Positions 24,839-32,331 of a stretch of DNA of 64,000 nucleotides are shown here, piece after piece. Position numbers and translations under genes: made by a program. Under the pieces are notes generated by a model. That model saw only the letters and a program-made list of their open reading frames with translations. It was not told the origin of the DNA and did no database searches. The stretch comes from Candidatus Gastranaerophilales bacterium (GTDB taxonomy: Bacteria > Cyanobacteriota > Vampirovibrionia > Gastranaerophilales > Gastranaerophilaceae). The stretch lies in the NCBI GenBank assembly GCA_944325655.1, contig CALVAW010000001.1:1-64000 (forward strand), given 5' to 3'. How positions within the stretch are numbered: position 1 is the first letter of the stretch; each line of letters starts with the position of its first letter.

Positions 24839-26800
24839 TTATTCAATAATTGTTTTATCTTCAAGTCCGAGTTGATATAATGTTTCGTCTAACATTGGGA
24901 ATAAATATGGATCTATATACAATTTTCCACCTAAATTTTCACCTGTAAGATAATTTATTTTTTTAACATTGGTATTTTTTAAATTTAAATTTCCACCGAC
25001 TTTTTTAAGGTATCTTGTGCTTGTTATATTGGTATTTGAAAAATCGGCATCTCCTCCTACAATTATTAAATTTCCAAGACTTTTTAACTTTGAATCATGG
25101 GCATAAATATTGCCTCTTACCCCTTTAATACTTCCTAATGATTTTAGATTAGAATTTCCTAAAATGACATCTCCGCCAACTTTTTTAACTGTTTTTACGG
25201 TTGTGATATTTGTATCTTGAAGATTTAAATCGCCAACTATTATGCTTACTCCGTCAAGTAAATCTTCTTCATCTATTCCCATTGCACTAAAAGGATCTTC
25301 TGTATAGCTTCTTAAAAGTATAAAATTTTCTAGTTCACTTGGATTATATGATGCAATTTTTAAAGTACCGTCCTCAAGTTCTTTTGCTTTAATTCCTAAT
25401 GCTTCTAAAATCTTCTTTTTACTTTTTGCATTTGATATTTTATTTAATAATACTATTGCATTTAGATAGTTATTTGTTCCGTAAGGTTCACTTGTATCAT
25501 AAATGCCTTTTTCAACGTCAACTAAATTATCACCTATTTCTGTTTTTGTAGAATCCAATTTTAATTCGCCTCTTACTCTTTCAAGAGAACCTGTGGTTTC
25601 CATTAAGGAATTAGATAAGTCCAAGTTGCCGTTGACAACTTTTAAATTTTTAAATCTTGTAATATTTGTTGCATCTAAATCAAAGTCGCCGTCAACAATT
25701 TCAACCGCATCCATAAGCTCATTTGGATTTATTCCGAAATATTCTAAATCATGTGAAATAAATCTTTTAATTTTTAAATAGCCGCTATCGAGCATTTGAG
25801 CTTCGCAATTAAATTCGGGATGATTAAAGATAGCAAGATAATCTTTTCTTTCTTTTAATTGCTTTAATTCTTCTTTAAGTGGGGCATATTTTTTAGCTTT
25901 TTCTACTGCCGTTTGAATATTTTCTTCTAAGCCTTCTATATTGTTTTTTTGGGTGTATTTTCTTATTTCTTCGCTATATAAAAGCGGGATTTGAGAATTA
26001 TTTCTCTGTCCTTGTATTTCCGCTATTTTATCGCCTACCATACGAATTCCGACTTTTGGTTTTCCGTCTGCTATATATATGTGAAAATCACCTTTCTCTA
26101 AATATGGTTCTGCTTGAGTTGATGCAGTGCACCAGTTTGGATGGCTCAGTGCTTTTAATTTTTCAACATTTGAACCGAAGTTTTCTTTGTCGTGTTCACA
26201 AGAAGGAATTGCAACCCAAACTCCTTTTGATGTGCGGCTTTCATAATCAATTGAAGCATATATTTCTTGTAGTTTAGAGTTATAAATCTTTAAGAAACTC
26301 AACTTTTCTTTTGGATTTTCAGATAATTTTTCTTCCATACATTTAATAGTGTTTGCCAAAGCGCCGCCGTTTAAAACAGGTGGTGTTTTATCGTTATTTT
26401 CTTTTAGTCCGCTTGTTATGCTTGATAAAATTAAAAATTGTAACGGCTTATTTTCAAAATACGCACCGTTTTTATCCGATAAATAAGAATACCAGTCTTG
26501 AACGGTTGCTTTTCTTTGAGCTGTTGCTTCAGGCGTTCTTGCTTTAAATTGCTGATTTAGAATTTCTTGAATTTTATTTTCTGCCCAAAGGTTAAAATCG
26601 TTTTTATTTATAAACTTTTCAATCGGCGCTTTAAATAATTCAACAATCATTAAATCAAGCCCGCTAAAGTCATTTTTGTGCAATCCTTTAAATTTTATAT
26701 CGCAAATATCTTTTTGTATGGGACTATATAACTTTTTTTGTACAGTATTTGCACCATATCCGTTATTTAAAATTAGGTTATTAAAATAAGAAATTTTCAT
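24839..26800 (-). CDS. Large repeat protein with WCT-type domain and beta-strand repeats
   Basis: 653 residues. The N-terminus 'MKISYFNNLILNNGYG' leads to 'CDIKFKGLHKNDFSGLD', an F-K-G motif near residue 40. Residues ~190-290 contain 'LSHPNWCTASTQAEPYL', 'FHIYIADGKPKVGIR' and 'KIAEIQGQRNNSQIP'. I recognise this W-C-T module from other gut-bacterial repeat proteins but know no function. Then two headers ('YFGINPNELMDAVEIVDGDF', 'GIDEEDLLDGVSIIVGDL') each precede ~20-residue repeats such as 'KKVGGDVILGNSNLKSLGSI'. The repeats resemble leucine-rich or receptor-L solenoids. The ATG at 26800 is preferred to a TTG 21 nt upstream. The 40153 gene has the same header. Confidence 0.8.
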   Translation of the reverse strand: MKISYFNNLILNNGYGANTVQKKLYSPIQKDICDIKFKGLHKNDFSGLDLMIVELFKAPIEKFINKNDFNLWAENKIQEILNQQFKARTPEATAQRKATVQDWYSYLSDKNGAYFENKPLQFLILSSITSGLKENNDKTPPVLNGGALANTIKCMEEKLSENPKEKLSFLKIYNSKLQEIYASIDYESRTSKGVWVAIPSCEHDKENFGSNVEKLKALSHPNWCTASTQAEPYLEKGDFHIYIADGKPKVGIRMVGDKIAEIQGQRNNSQIPLLYSEEIRKYTQKNNIEGLEENIQTAVEKAKKYAPLKEELKQLKERKDYLAIFNHPEFNCEAQMLDSGYLKIKRFISHDLEYFGINPNELMDAVEIVDGDFDLDATNITRFKNLKVVNGNLDLSNSLMETTGSLERVRGELKLDSTKTEIGDNLVDVEKGIYDTSEPYGTNNYLNAIVLLNKISNAKSKKKILEALGIKAKELEDGTLKIASYNPSELENFILLRSYTEDPFSAMGIDEEDLLDGVSIIVGDLNLQDTNITTVKTVKKVGGDVILGNSNLKSLGSIKGVRGNIYAHDSKLKSLGNLIIVGGDADFSNTNITSTRYLKKVGGNLNLKNTNVKKINYLTGENLGGKLYIDPYLFPMLDETLYQLGLEDKTIIE

Positions 26801-26856
26801 AAATAAATAAAAAAAAATCAACTTAAATTAATTGCTAATAAATGCCCGATTTATGT

Positions 26857-26862
26857 TACAAT
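26857..26862 (+). promoter_or_regulatory. -10 box of the pseudouridine synthase gene, leaderless start
   Basis: TACAAT ends 6 nt before the ATG at 26869 and there is no ribosome site. This supports transcription beginning at the start codon. Confidence 0.4.
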
Positions 26863-26868
26863 TTCTTT

Positions 26869-27600
26869 ATGAGAATTAATAAATATATTGCTCAAAGCGG
26901 TTTATGCTCAAGAAGAAAAGCAGACGAATATATCCAACAAGGACGAGTCAAAGTTAACGGCAAAATCGTAACTATGCTGGGATTTGAAATAAGAACAAAA
27001 GACAAAGTCACTCTGGATGATAAAATTATTCGCTCGGATAAACTCGAATATTATAAATTCTATAAACCTGCAGGATATATAACAACAAAATCAGACGAAA
27101 AAGGCAGAAAAACAATATACGACCTTTTAGATAAAGAATTTCAACACCTCAACCCGGTGGGCAGACTGGATAAAGATTCTTCAGGGCTAATTATTCTTAC
27201 AAATGACGGAAATTTAGCTTATGAACTTACCCATCCTTCCATTAAAGTTGCAAAAACATATATTGTAAGGGTAAAAGGAAAATTAACCGAAGAACAATTA
27301 AAAAAATTAACGGAAGGAATTGAAATAGAAAAAGGCAAAATAGCATACTGCGACTGGACAATTATTGAAGAAAATAAAGAAAACACTCTTTTTGAAATAA
27401 TTTTATATCAGGGTCTAAACCGACAAATAAGAAAAATGTTTGAATTTTTAGGTCATAATGTGATAAATTTAAAACGTATAAGACATGCAAATATTGAATT
27501 AACCGGTTTAAAAAAAGGACAAATAAAACCGATTAAACCAAGACAAATAAAAGAATTAAAATCATACTTGGAAAAAATAAGGAATAAAGAAAATGCTTGA
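26869..27600 (+). CDS. 23S/16S rRNA pseudouridine synthase, RluB/RsuA family
   Basis: 243 residues. An S4 RNA-binding domain is at the N-terminus ('[20 protein letters not shown]', '[10 protein letters not shown]'). The RsuA-type catalytic core carries '[20 protein letters not shown]' (catalytic Asp) and '[20 protein letters not shown]'. The position modified (RluB-, RluE- or RsuA-like) cannot be decided. The ATG at 26869 begins the S4 domain exactly; an earlier ATG at 26842 would add nine residues across the promoter. It overlaps serS by 8 nt, so the two are translationally coupled. Confidence 0.93.
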   Translation: MRINKYIAQSGLCSRRKADEYIQQGRVKVNGKIVTMLGFEIRTKDKVTLDDKIIRSDKLEYYKFYKPAGYITTKSDEKGRKTIYDLLDKEFQHLNPVGRLDKDSSGLIILTNDGNLAYELTHPSIKVAKTYIVRVKGKLTEEQLKKLTEGIEIEKGKIAYCDWTIIEENKENTLFEIILYQGLNRQIRKMFEFLGHNVINLKRIRHANIELTGLKKGQIKPIKPRQIKELKSYLEKIRNKENA

Positions 27601-28855
27601 CATCAAATTAATCAGAGAAAATCCGGAAAAAATTAATGAATTGCTAAAAAGAAGAAATCCGAATTTATCTGTTGATGAAGTTATAAAAATAGACGAAGAA
27701 AGAAGAAAAGTCCAATTCGAACTGGATAATTTAAGAGCAAAAAGAAAAGCTGAATCAAATAAAATCGGCTTAATGAAAAAAGACGGTATAGATACAACTC
27801 AAATTCAAGCGGAAATAAGAACTTTAGGAGAAGAAGCCAAAAAGCTCGAAGAAAAATTAAACGAACTCGACCTAAAACAAAAAGAAGCTCTTCTCTATAT
27901 TCCAAACACACCGGACCCAACAATACCAATCGGAGAAGATGATAGCGCAAATATTGAAATAAAAAAATGGGGCGAGCCTACAAAATTTGACTTCGAAGCA
28001 AAAGCTCACTGGGATTTATGCCCCGAGCTTGGAATGTTAGATTTTGAAAGAGGAGTAAAACTTGCTCACACAAGATTTACTCTATACAGAAATTTAGGTG
28101 CTAAATTAGAAAGAGCTATAATAAATTTCTTTTTGGATACTCATACTCTTACAAGAGGTTATGAAGAAATCTTACCTCCCGTTATGGCAAATACAAAAAC
28201 CATGACCGGAACAGGACAACTTCCAAAATTCAAAGAAGACATGTTTAAATGTGTTGACGAAGATTTATATTTAATTCCGACAGCAGAAGTCCCCGTTACA
28301 AATATCTACCAAGATGAAATATTAAATGAAGATGATTTACCGAAATATATGACAGCCTACACACCTTGCTTCAGAAGAGAAGCAGGCTCCGCAGGAAAGG
28401 ACACAAGAGGATTAATTCGACAACATCAATTCAACAAAGTTGAACTTGTGAAACTGACAAAACCTGAAAATTCTGAGGAAGAGCACGAAAAATTAACAAA
28501 AGATGCAGAAAACGTTCTTGAATTATTAAAGCTTCCTTATCGAAGAGTGTGTTTATCTACGGGTGATATTGGATTTAGCGCAAAAAAATGTTATGATTTA
28601 GAAGTATGGATGCCATCATATAATTCATACAAAGAAATATCGTCTTGTTCAAACTTTGGTGATTATCAAGCAAGACGAGCAAATATTCGCTTCAGGAGAA
28701 AAAACGGAACTGTTGAATTTGTTCATACTTTAAACGGTTCAGGGCTTGCTGTGGGAAGAACATTGGCTGCAATTTGCGAAAATTTTCAAACAAAAGACGG
28801 TCACATTATAATACCTGAAGTTTTAAGAAAATATACAGGTTTTGATAAAATTTAG
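27593..28855 (+). CDS. serS: Seryl-tRNA synthetase
   Basis: Charges tRNA-Ser (and tRNA-Sec where present). 420 residues: long N-terminal coiled-coil arm (~25-105), motif 2 '[20 protein letters not shown]', and '[20 protein letters not shown]' with '[17 protein letters not shown]' as motif 3. The start codon overlaps the stop of the rRNA pseudouridine synthase gene. A small secreted protein gene follows 9 nt downstream in the same operon. Confidence 0.98.
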   Translation: MLDIKLIRENPEKINELLKRRNPNLSVDEVIKIDEERRKVQFELDNLRAKRKAESNKIGLMKKDGIDTTQIQAEIRTLGEEAKKLEEKLNELDLKQKEALLYIPNTPDPTIPIGEDDSANIEIKKWGEPTKFDFEAKAHWDLCPELGMLDFERGVKLAHTRFTLYRNLGAKLERAIINFFLDTHTLTRGYEEILPPVMANTKTMTGTGQLPKFKEDMFKCVDEDLYLIPTAEVPVTNIYQDEILNEDDLPKYMTAYTPCFRREAGSAGKDTRGLIRQHQFNKVELVKLTKPENSEEEHEKLTKDAENVLELLKLPYRRVCLSTGDIGFSAKKCYDLEVWMPSYNSYKEISSCSNFGDYQARRANIRFRRKNGTVEFVHTLNGSGLAVGRTLAAICENFQTKDGHIIIPEVLRKYTGFDKI

Positions 28856-28864
28856 GAGAAAAAA

Positions 28865-29167
28865 ATGAAAAAGATTTTAGCGTTATTTATGTTATTCTCT
28901 CTTGTTACAACTGTCGCAGTAAGTGCAAAGTCGCAAACAAAAAAAGATGTTTTAAAAGACGACGAATATAAACAATTAAAAGAACAATTTTTTAATGCCG
29001 ACGGCTATGGCGACACATATAACTGTAAAGTTGAAAAACAAAGATTTTGCAAAGTAAAAGTTCTGGATTCGGGAACTTACGTTTTATGCGACAGAGATGT
29101 CTCAAGAACACAATGGGAATCTGCTAAAATATTTTATAAATACGGAAGATGTACAAAATTAAACTAA
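28865..29167 (+). CDS. Small secreted Cys-containing protein
   Basis: 100 residues with a clear signal peptide cleaved probably after 'VAVSA'. The mature part is basic, with four Cys ('TYNCKVEKQRFCKV', 'TYVLCDRDVS', 'GRCTKLN') that could form two disulfides. Not recognised. AGGAGAAAAA precedes the ATG. It sits 9 nt after serS and before a strong terminator, so it shares the serS transcript. Confidence 0.8.
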   Translation: MKKILALFMLFSLVTTVAVSAKSQTKKDVLKDDEYKQLKEQFFNADGYGDTYNCKVEKQRFCKVKVLDSGTYVLCDRDVSRTQWESAKIFYKYGRCTKLN

Positions 29168-29168
29168 A

Positions 29169-29199
29169 TTTAAGCCTCCAAAAGGAGGCTTAAATTTTT
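29169..29199 (+). terminator. Intrinsic terminator of the rluB-serS operon
   Basis: TTTAAGCCTCC/GGAGGCTTAAA with an AAAA loop and a following T run. Confidence 0.9.
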
Positions 29200-29273
29200 A
29201 CATTTCTAAATATATTGCCAACTATTTATATTTTCATGTAACATTCTAATAGGAATTAAGGGAATAGTTGCGC

Positions 29274-29954
29274 ATGAAGAAAATTATTTTTGCATTTTTA
29301 TTAATGATTTTTTCTCTTCCTGCCTTTGCAATAACGGTTGAAGTCAAAAAAGCGGGATATAATGAAAAAATTATCAGCGAAATTGGATATAATCTTTTAA
29401 ACTCAAACAGAATACCTTGCAAAGTAACCTTTTTTGTAATCGACAATACAAAACTTCCAAACGCAAGCACATACTACAGTGATGGCGTAATAGCAGTTTA
29501 TGATTCTGTTGTTAAATATGCAAAAGATGAAAATGAAATAGCCGGAATTTTAGCTCATGAAATTTCACATGCAGTAGATTTCAGGCAAGGTATTTTCAAA
29601 GGAACTTTTTCATTTTTTAATTTTTTAAACTCCAAAAATTATGAATATAAAGCAGATAAAAGAGCTGTGGATTATATGGTAAAAGCTAATTATAATCCGA
29701 TAGCTCTCATAACTGCATTAAACAGAATTGCTCCCGAATACAGATATGATATATTTCTATCCCACCCTTTAACATCAAGAAGACTCGCCACAATATATGA
29801 ATATATTTATACAAAATATCCCGAATACTTAGTTCAAAACGAATATCAAAATGATCCGGTCTATCAAAATTTCTTAATAACCTCACAAGAAAACCGAAAA
29901 AGACTCGAAGAAAAAATTAAAAATAATTCAAATAAAAAAGTAAAGTATCTGTAA
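29274..29954 (+). CDS. Exported M48-like metalloprotease
   Basis: 226 residues with a signal peptide ending 'SLPAFA'. The zinc site 'GILAHEISHAVDFRQG' (HExxH) and a downstream 'NYEYKADKRAVDYMVKANYN' (third ligand Glu) fit M48-type peptidases of the periplasmic BepA/Loi-like kind. 'FLSHPLTSRRLATIYEYI' matches the usual 'HP...R' motif of that family. It would act on envelope proteins. The ATG at 29274 is chosen because AAGGGAA lies upstream; the TTG at 29268 is too close. The next gene starts directly after its stop. Confidence 0.88.
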   Translation: MKKIIFAFLLMIFSLPAFAITVEVKKAGYNEKIISEIGYNLLNSNRIPCKVTFFVIDNTKLPNASTYYSDGVIAVYDSVVKYAKDENEIAGILAHEISHAVDFRQGIFKGTFSFFNFLNSKNYEYKADKRAVDYMVKANYNPIALITALNRIAPEYRYDIFLSHPLTSRRLATIYEYIYTKYPEYLVQNEYQNDPVYQNFLITSQENRKRLEEKIKNNSNKKVKYL

Positions 29955-30641
29955 ATGAAAAAATTTATTACATTATTTATACTTTTCAATTTTTTGGGAT
30001 TAAGCGCAACTTATGGAGTTGAAGATTTTTTATTAAAATATTTAGATAAAAATTTAACAATTTCAAAACAACAATATGAACCAATAAAAGATAATTTTGC
30101 GCAAAACTCATTAAATAAAAATCTTAAAATCAAATTACAAAAACAAAACACAATAAAAGATGAATTTGTTGAGCAAACTTTACCAAAAAATTTAAAAATT
30201 CAAAAACAAAATCAAAAGAATAATAAAGAAAATGCAGGCTATATAGAACCTTCAATTTTAAAATTTTCTCCCGTAAAATACTACTCAACAAGATTTAACT
30301 TGCAAGAAGGCAAATATATTAACTTAATTCTTGTTCAAGATTTTACATATAAAAATAAAATATTTAAAAAAGGAACTCGGCTAAAAGCAAGAGTTGAAAA
30401 TATAAATCCCAACGGAATATATGGACTTCCTTCCGATTTAGTAATAGGCAATTTTACATTAGAAGACAATACGAAACTTGAAGGCGAATTTACAACAAGA
30501 GGTGCAAATCGCTCTCTTTGGGTATATCCAACAATCCACACCTTATCAATGTTTTTTGGAATGGGTTATGTATTTATCCCCATAAGAGGCGGACATGCCA
30601 AATTAAAGCCGCAAAACATATACGAAGTTGAAGTTTACTAA
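29955..30641 (+). CDS. Exported protein of unknown function
   Basis: 228 residues with a signal peptide (cleavage near 'SATYG'). Residues ~30-90 hold imperfect repeats rich in Asn, Lys and Gln ('NKNLKIKLQKQNTIKDEF', 'PKNLKIQKQNQKNNKEN'). The C-terminal half is beta-rich: 'TYKNKIFKKGTRLKARVENI' and 'GLPSDLVIGNFTLEDNTKL' recall small beta-barrel domains of envelope proteins. The ATG follows the protease stop with no gap, so they are co-translated and may work together. The last 4 bases overlap the converging 30638 gene. Confidence 0.75.
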   Translation: MKKFITLFILFNFLGLSATYGVEDFLLKYLDKNLTISKQQYEPIKDNFAQNSLNKNLKIKLQKQNTIKDEFVEQTLPKNLKIQKQNQKNNKENAGYIEPSILKFSPVKYYSTRFNLQEGKYINLILVQDFTYKNKIFKKGTRLKARVENINPNGIYGLPSDLVIGNFTLEDNTKLEGEFTTRGANRSLWVYPTIHTLSMFFGMGYVFIPIRGGHAKLKPQNIYEVEVY

Positions 30642-31222
30642 CCGACAACATTAAGACTTAATTTACAAACAAGTTCATCAGGGCTGTCAGCTTTAACCAA
30701 TAATTTTCTTCTACCCTTTAAATCTTCAAAAAAACTTTCATCTTCTTCATCTAACAATCTCGCAAATTGTTGTAACACATCAAGTTCTTTATCCGTTTCT
30801 TGATAGATATTTGCAGCATTTACAATTTTACTAAAATTTCTTACCGCTTTAATTAAGGATTTTTTCTCATAAAAAACACTAAATTCATCAGCATCTTTAT
30901 CTGTTGCCACAAAAAATGAATAGTAACCATCTTTTAAGCCTTCAAATATTCTTGTTTTAGCATTTTTATTCAACCAAGGTACCAAACAATTAGAAAAAGT
31001 TGTTTTTTTCAATGCTCTCAATGCCATCTCATGCCCCGGACTTTCAAGATAAACAGTAAATTCTTTTGGTTTTGAACCGTACATATTGCTCGCAAAATCA
31101 ATCATATCGCGAAATTCACTTTCACATTCAAGAGGTTGATTTGGTTTTTTAAACATGTCCTTTCGAGCTTGAACATAGTATAGACCTTTAAAATTTAAAA
31201 AATTAATGTTGCTTATCTTCAT
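30638..31222 (-). CDS. Uncharacterised protein with NFKG N-terminal motif
   Basis: 194 residues, not recognised. Starts 'MKISNINFLNFKGLYYVQ', the clearest example of the F-K-G N-terminal element in this window. The rest is a soluble alpha/beta protein with acidic helices ('DELDVLQQFARLLDEEDE'-type region) and no signal peptide or membrane span. The ATG at 31222 has AAGGAT 7 nt upstream; a start at 31246 would place the initiator inside the tRNA-Gly terminator. Confidence 0.75.
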   Translation of the reverse strand: MKISNINFLNFKGLYYVQARKDMFKKPNQPLECESEFRDMIDFASNMYGSKPKEFTVYLESPGHEMALRALKKTTFSNCLVPWLNKNAKTRIFEGLKDGYYSFFVATDKDADEFSVFYEKKSLIKAVRNFSKIVNAANIYQETDKELDVLQQFARLLDEEDESFFEDLKGRRKLLVKADSPDELVCKLSLNVVG

Positions 31223-31243
31223 AACAAAATCCTTATAAATATG

Positions 31244-31268
31244 CAAAAAGAGGGCTTAAACCCTCTTC
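31244..31268 (-). terminator. Terminator after tRNA-Gly
   Basis: On minus: AAGAGGG/CCCTCTT with a 6-nt loop and five T residues, 4 nt beyond the tRNA 3' end. Confidence 0.85.
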
Positions 31269-31271
31269 TAA

Positions 31272-31346
31272 TGGAGCGGAAGACGGGACTCGAACCCGCG
31301 ACATCTTCCTTGGCAAGGAAGCATTCTACCACTGAATTACTTCCGC
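31272..31346 (-). tRNA. tRNA-Gly (GCC)
   Basis: Read on minus: acceptor GCGGAAG/CTTCCGC, anticodon stem CTTCC/GGAAG with loop TTGCCAA (anticodon GCC), T-arm 'GCGGGTTCGAGTCCCGT', and an encoded CCA. It decodes GGC/GGU. Confidence 0.95.
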
Positions 31347-31363
31347 AAATTCATTGCCATTTA

Positions 31364-31391
31364 ATAATACAATATCAAAAAAAATAATCAA
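31364..31391 (-). promoter_or_regulatory. tRNA-Gly promoter
   Basis: On minus: -35 TTGATT (31391-31386), 16-nt spacer, -10 TATTAT (31369-31364). The -10 ends 17 nt before the mature tRNA. Confidence 0.55.
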
Positions 31392-31396
31392 GCAAT

Positions 31397-31426
31397 TTGA
31401 CATTGCATTATGTAAAGAAATATTAA
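31397..31426 (+). promoter_or_regulatory. Promoter of the small secreted-protein cluster
   Basis: A perfect -35 TTGACA (31397-31402) is followed after 18 nt by TATTAA (31421-31426). Transcription would begin near 31433, leaving a leader of about 59 nt before the 31492 gene. It is back to back with the tRNA-Gly promoter. Confidence 0.45.
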
Positions 31427-31491
31427 TTTTAACAAAAAAAATGAACATTTTTATTTTCATACTCGTTTTATAAATCGGAAGGTGGAACAAA

Positions 31492-31782
31492 ATGAAAAAA
31501 CTAACATTATTAAGCATATTAACAATAGGACTTATAATCGCAGGCAGCAAATGTTTTGCAAATACAACAAATGTATATGTAATTAATAATGTTACACAAG
31601 CTCCTTCTAACCAAGGCTCAAATATAATGTGTACTAGAAATGCGTCTTTATGCACAAACGGATATTTTATGATGTCAACAAGAGGCGCAAGATATCTTCC
31701 TCCGCAATGGAAAAGACAAACCTTACGAGAAAAAAGAATAAGTGAAGAAAACGCAAGAGCGGCTGCAAAAATAAATTACTAG
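31492..31782 (+). CDS. Small secreted protein
   Basis: 96 residues with a signal peptide (cleavage probably after 'SKCFA'). The mature ~73 residues are Asn/Thr-rich at the start ('NTTNVYVINNVTQAPSNQG'), have two Cys, and end in a basic, Arg-rich tail ('PPQWKRQTLREKRISEENAR'). Not recognised. AAGGTGG precedes the ATG. It is first of three consecutive genes for small exported proteins; the second begins 9 nt downstream. Confidence 0.75.
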   Translation: MKKLTLLSILTIGLIIAGSKCFANTTNVYVINNVTQAPSNQGSNIMCTRNASLCTNGYFMMSTRGARYLPPQWKRQTLREKRISEENARAAAKINY

Positions 31783-31791
31783 GAGGGTAAA

Positions 31792-31905
31792 ATGAAAAAG
31801 AATTTATTAATATTATTTTTTAGCTTATTCTCAGTTAAACAATTTGCTTTTGCTGTTATTGATACGGCAAATTACGCTCCACGTAATAGATATTTAAATA
31901 TCTAA
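31792..31905 (+). CDS. 37-residue exported peptide
   Basis: A small ORF with a strong ribosome site (AGGAGGG, 5 nt before the ATG). The N-terminal 21 residues form a textbook signal peptide ending 'FAFA'. The predicted mature peptide is only VIDTANYAPRNRYLNI. It follows the 31492 gene by 9 nt, so they are co-transcribed. Function unknown: a signalling or antimicrobial peptide, a small envelope factor, or a truncated remnant are all possible. It ends with a clean stop and the downstream gene has its own ribosome site. Confidence 0.65.
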   Translation: MKKNLLILFFSLFSVKQFAFAVIDTANYAPRNRYLNI

Positions 31906-31972
31906 TACTAAAAATTTAAAATTATTCGATAGAATTTAAACATTATTCAAAGTTATCAAAGAGGGTCGGGAT

Positions 31973-32251
31973 ATGAAAAAAAACATAGTTATAGCAACAT
32001 TATGTCTTTTAATAACAGGAAATTACACGCTTGCAAAGCCGCATCATTATGCTCCGAAAGACATGCATAAAGCACCACCCATGCACAGACCGGCTCCGCC
32101 AATGCATCATCCTGCTCCGCCGCCTGCTTATCATCCGGTATTGCCAATGCATCATCACATTTGGTGGGCAAGACATCCCGGATGCAATCATCTGTTTCCG
32201 TTCTGGTGTAATTGTATCGGAGGGAGATTTAACTTGAATATCTCAATTTAA
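31973..32251 (+). CDS. Secreted His/Pro/Met-rich protein
   Basis: 92 residues with a signal peptide (cleavage after 'NYTLA'). The mature protein is very rich in His, Pro and Met ('PPMHRPAPPMHHPAPPPAY'), with three Cys and aromatic residues near the end ('ARHPGCNHLFPFWCNCIGG'). The composition suggests binding of copper, nickel or zinc in the periplasm, but no family is recognised. GAGGGTCGGG lies upstream of the ATG. It is the last gene of the small secreted-protein cluster, before a terminator. Confidence 0.75.
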   Translation: MKKNIVIATLCLLITGNYTLAKPHHYAPKDMHKAPPMHRPAPPMHHPAPPPAYHPVLPMHHHIWWARHPGCNHLFPFWCNCIGGRFNLNISI

Positions 32252-32273
32252 CTTTTTAACATTGCAATTCTTT

Positions 32274-32300
32274 AAAGAGCATTTTGATGCTCTTTTTATT
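32274..32300 (+). terminator. Terminator of the small secreted-protein cluster
   Basis: AAAGAGCAT/ATGCTCTTT with a 4-nt loop and a T-rich tail. Confidence 0.85.
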
Positions 32301-32331
32301 TTTTCTTTTTTTATGCTAACATCAAATTATT

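Noticed and set aside
31989-32160. Possible CRISPR or tandem repeat array
   Set aside because: The repeats are short His/Pro codon repetitions inside a gene, without regular spacers. No CRISPR-like array was seen anywhere in the window.
31989-32237. Overlapping frames in the His/Pro-rich gene
   Set aside because: Shadows of the repetitive CAT/CCG codons; only one frame has a signal peptide and ribosome site.
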